Assembly: GCA_023375785.1 (NCBI GenBank)
Contig: SZWC01009437.1
Location: forward strand, 73,294 to 95,083
Direction of reading: 5' to 3'
DNA from: Penium margaritaceum
Taxonomy: Eukaryota > Streptophyta > Zygnematophyceae > Desmidiales > Peniaceae
DNA: 21,790 bases
This document shows, piece after piece, positions 19,390-21,790 of the stretch. A model generated the notes under the pieces. The model saw only the letters and a list, made by a program, of their open reading frames with translations, was not told the origin of the DNA and did no database searches. Every line of letters begins with the position of its first letter. Position 1 is the stretch's first letter. Position numbers and translations under genes: made by a program.

Positions 19390-19920
19390 TGTTAACCTTC
19401 GCAGTTGCTGCGCGAGCAGGCGGCCGCTACGCAGCAGCCGCGCGGAGGCTGAGCGAAAGCTGCTGCGCAGCTTCCGCTCAGCTACTGCTACTGCTGCTGC
19501 GACGTCAGCTACATCAGCATCCGCGTGGCTACGTGCGGAGCTGTCACCTGGCAGCTGCGTGCGTGGCCGTGGCAGCAGCTGCGCGCTGCTGCTGTTGCTA
19601 CGCATTGTAGCTGCTCCACGCTGCTGCCGCCGCCGCGCGAAGCTGCTGCCGCTACTGCTGCGCTGCTGCTGTCGCCGCTGTTGCTGCCACTCCTGCTGAG
19701 CTGCTGTTGTGCTGCTGCCGCCGCTGCTACTGCCGCTGCTGTTGCGATGTTGCTGCCGCATGCTACTGCTTTGCTACTGCCGCCGCGCGCTACAACCGCC
19801 GCCCTGCTACTGCTGCTATTCAGTGCTGCTGCTGCTGCATGTGCCAATATCAGCAGCTGCTGACGACTGCTGTCTACAACAGCTGTTGCCTGCTGCCGCT
19901 AGTGGCTACTGCTGATGCAA
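19390..19920. repeat. Degenerate CTG/GCT (CAG/AGC) triplet-rich tract
   Basis: About 500 bases are dominated by GCTGCT, CTGCTG, GCCGCC and TGCTAC triplets with interruptions. All frames on both strands therefore stay open for long stretches and give poly-Cys, poly-Leu, poly-Ala or poly-Ser peptides. These are compositional artefacts and not proteins. The tract is in the leader between the primer-binding site and gag of copia element 2, transcribed as a CAG/GCA-rich RNA. Confidence 0.8.
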
Positions 19921-20063
19921 TCTCACGTGGTGATGGTGAGCGACGTCGACGGCGATCGGTTGTCGTTGTCGATAGGTCCCTGTGGATTTGGTGCAGCGGT
20001 GACTCTCACCGATGCTGCTCTGCTGCGTCTCTACTGCGTAGCTTGGTGAGAACTGTCTTACCT

Positions 20064-20074
20064 CTCTGATACCA
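20064..20074 (-). other. Primer-binding site of copia element 2
   Basis: The minus strand reads TGGTATCAGAG directly next to the LTR edge at 20075, with no gap. It matches the complement of the initiator Met-tRNA 3' end. It fixes the orientation of copia element 2 as minus and identifies the sequence to its right as the 5' LTR. Confidence 0.9.
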
Positions 20075-20259
20075 TGAGAAGATGCGTGGAAGCTTCCTAG
20101 CGACACAGCCGCCGACTAGGCGTCTGTGCCTAGTCAGACGGTGACGACAATCACAAGTCGTGCACACAACGGCAAGGGTCTGGCTAGGAGACACAAGGCA
20201 AAGTGTCAGAGTGCTTCAATAGCATTTGCAGAGAGAAATGACAAATGACAGGTCCATGG
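20075..20259. repeat. Left arm of 185-bp inverted repeat
   Basis: Pairs with 20722-20907. It runs from TGAGAAGATGCG to GGTCCATGG. Shared blocks include GCGACACAGCCGCCGACTAG, CACAAGTCGTGCACACAA, TAGGAGACACAAGGCAAAG and ATGACAAATGACAGG. Differences are mostly single-base changes plus one 1-base indel. Confidence 0.95.
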
Positions 20260-20721
20260 CATAAGTACCTGCGGCGGCGCACTGCGTGTGTCGCACGCGG
20301 CAGTGCAAGATCTGTCCTAAATCGGCCCAAAACCACTGTTTTGGCCGTAACTTTGCGCAGACATATCAGAACGCTACGCCGTCTGAACCTAGACGTGCAG
20401 GATCTAACGCCGGACGCTACGACTGGTCATATGCGTGCATCCGGCATCAAACAGTGGACACACAATGCAAAAACATGCAAATAGGGTCCACGGCCAGTCC
20501 ACCGATAAACTCCTACGTGCTGCAGAAAAATTGCAGGAGGTCCCGGGTAGCGTCCAGAGCTCTGGAATGGTCGTTGGTCACCTCCAGGCTGGTAGTCCGC
20601 CACCAGATGACGCACCGGTGCCTCTAGGGTCGGCATCAGGGCTCTGCACGAGTATGGACACGGTCGAGTGGTCACAGTAAACTGTATAGGTCGACAGGAA
20701 ACGTCACAAATCACAACAATA

Positions 20722-20907
20722 CCATGGACCTGTCATTTGTCATCTCTCTCAGCAAAATGCTATTGAAGCATTCTGACACTTTGCCTTGTGTCTCCTAGCG
20801 AGACCCTTGCCATTGTGTGCACGACTTGTGACTGTCGTCACCGTCTGATCAGGCATTGACGCCTAGTCGGCGGCTGTGTCGCTAGAAAGCTGCCACGCAT
20901 CTTCTCA
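20722..20907. repeat. Right arm of 185-bp inverted repeat
   Basis: Reverse complement of 20075-20259, running CCATGGACC to CTTCTCA. With the left arm it could form a stem of about 185 bp with a 462-base loop in single-stranded DNA or RNA. Confidence 0.95.
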
Positions 20908-21320
20908 AGTGTGTACTATGGATGAATGACCTCTGCACGTACATGTACATTGGTACCCACGAGTCATTAGTGAGTGTTGTAATTTGCATGTGCATTGTCT
21001 CACTGATATGTGGTACAACCTCTCAGTGGGTGTACATGCTTGTGCAAACAACTGACTTGGCGGACGTCGACGACGGCGGGCTCTAAGCGTTGTAGGGGAC
21101 GTCGCACTATTGTAAGACACGTGGCTTCTCTCTCTTTGTGTGGAGTCTCCCACTGGGTAGGAATGTGTGACCCGCTCCATTGGCAGTAACCATCGTCACT
21201 TATGTGCACGTTAGCCATAAGTTGTTCTAAGTGGCATAGAGTTTTCCTAGGTTCAAGCATTCAACTTTGAGAGGTGAAATTTTTTGCTGATGCTGACAAC
21301 TAACTTTGTTTATGTAACGG
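20908..21320. other. Flanking sequence, nothing recognised
   Basis: No coding, RNA or mobile-element signal was identified beyond a small palindrome GTACATGTAC at about 20940. It is probably the insertion target of copia element 2. A target-site duplication cannot be checked because the other end of the element is missing. Confidence 0.5.
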
Positions 21321-21324
21321 GCTG

Positions 21325-21771
21325 AGTCTCCAGCTCCTGCTCTGAAGTCATCGTCGGAGTTCGCAGAATGGCGTTCTCAGTCCGCGTCAGGGGTTTACCA
21401 CCTTCGCAGGACTGAGGGGCAATCGTCATCAACGACCAAGAGCAGGGAGACTAAAATATTTCGAGTCTCCGGAGGCCCATTTCCGTTTTTAACCAAACCC
21501 CTGGTTTTGGGACCCAAACCGGAGGTTTTTACCTCGAACTCGTGTGTTCGCACGAGTTATTTCGTTTGTTTTATGTCGAAGTTCGTCGTAAACTAACTTC
21601 GATATACGTTTTGTCGTCCTGGCACGAAATCGTCGCGTGCGAGGCACGCTGGCGATTTCGCGCTAGTTATTTCGACCTCACCCTCGCTCCCCCTATCCCT
21701 CGTCCTCTCTTGCTCGTTTGCAAGGAGGGCGAGGGGGGGCGAGGGCACGAGGCCACAAGGCCTCGCCCTCG
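21325..21771. repeat. Run of consecutive inverted repeats (hairpin array)
   Basis: In order: AGTCTCC...CTGCTCT (21325-21343) with AGAGCAGGGAGACT (21439-21452), enclosing CTCAGTCC / GGACTGAG (21376-21383 / 21409-21416); GGAGACT / AGTCTCC (21446-21452 / 21464-21470); AACTCGTG / CACGAGTT (21537-21544 / 21551-21558); CGAAGTT / AACTTCG (21577-21583 / 21595-21601); CGAAATCG-GCGTGC / GCACGC-CGATTTCG (21625-21640 / 21644-21660); and CGAGGG-CGAGGCC / GGCCTCG-CCCTCG (21740-21754 / 21759-21771). No open frame or known RNA family was recognised. The array may continue past the right edge. Confidence 0.75.
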
Positions 21772-21790
21772 AGGCCCTCGTGGCCCCTCA

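Larger units (their letters stand above)
20075..20907 (-). repeat. Copia element 2 5' LTR with long terminal inverted repeats
   Basis: An 833-bp unit begins TGAGAAG and ends CTTCTCA, so it shows TG...CA on either strand. It abuts a Met-tRNA primer-binding site on its left. The same termini extend into inverted repeats of 185 bp (20075-20259) and 186 bp (20722-20907) that align with about 13 differences. The 462-bp centre (20260-20721) shows no coding signal and no clear TATA box. The unit is read as the 5' LTR because of the adjoining primer site. The alternative is a foldback or MITE-like element, or a pair of inverted LTR fragments, that happens to meet the primer site. Confidence 0.7.

Noticed and set aside
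19334..20069. Several plus- and minus-strand Cys/Leu/Ala/Ser-rich open frames
   Set aside because: All derive from the CTG/GCT triplet tract and show no domain.
20245..20680. Open frames within the centre of the copia-2 LTR unit
   Set aside because: They overlap on both strands, lack motifs and lie inside a repeat, so coding is unsupported.

Overview
This is a eukaryotic, almost certainly plant-lineage (streptophyte) window made almost entirely of decayed and nested transposable elements. I find no host protein-coding gene I can support. The lineage call rests on four things: a MULE transposase with a SWIM finger and zinc knuckle, chromodomain-bearing Ty3/gypsy elements, Ty1/copia elements with the D-S-G-A-T-H-H-M type protease, and initiator-Met primer-binding sites. 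A charophyte alga or other non-seed plant is my best guess, by feel of the protein sequences only. There is no sign of a bacterial or organellar genome.

Layout. (1) 1-418 is an 8-bp minisatellite. It is followed at 421-650 by a degenerate tandem repeat of about 92 bp. (2) 640-2803 (+) is a MULE transposase pseudogene with recognisable MuDR N-terminal, DDE, SWIM and zinc-knuckle regions. It is broken by stops and frameshifts and has lost its third catalytic acid. (3) 2804-4179 holds no recognisable gene. (4) 4180-9590 (-) is Ty1/copia element 1, read right to left as gag, protease, integrase, a 36-bp-repeat linker, RT and RNase H, with a probable 3' LTR start at 4455. It is cut off on its 5' side at about 9590. 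(5) 9591-10532 contains a tRNA-like pol III promoter (possible SINE head) and a promoter-like stretch with heat-shock-element motifs and a TATA box. (6) 10533-16404 is a cluster of one Ty3/gypsy chromovirus family. LTR C plus a chromodomain fragment lies on the minus strand. RNase H-integrase-chromodomain-LTR A lies on the plus strand. LTR B-gag-protease-RT follows, also on the plus strand. (7) 16400-20907 (-) is Ty1/copia element 2. It is truncated inside integrase exactly where the gypsy RT stops, and has gag, a long structured leader, a Met-tRNA primer-binding site and an 833-bp LTR. (8) 20908-21320 is featureless. 21325-21771 is a run of consecutive inverted repeats.

The elements do not work together as a pathway. 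They record successive insertions, inversions, truncations and mutational decay. The most unusual points are the copia-2 LTR bounded by 185-bp inverted repeats (about 93% identical by hand alignment), the copia-2 leader (TGACGTCA cluster, perfect hairpin, long CAG/CTG-type triplet tract), the hairpin run at the right edge, the inverted and permuted chromovirus arrangement, and the loss of the catalytic Glu as Lys at CpG-compatible positions in two unrelated transposition enzymes. All identities and boundaries were worked out by eye, and no database search was run.
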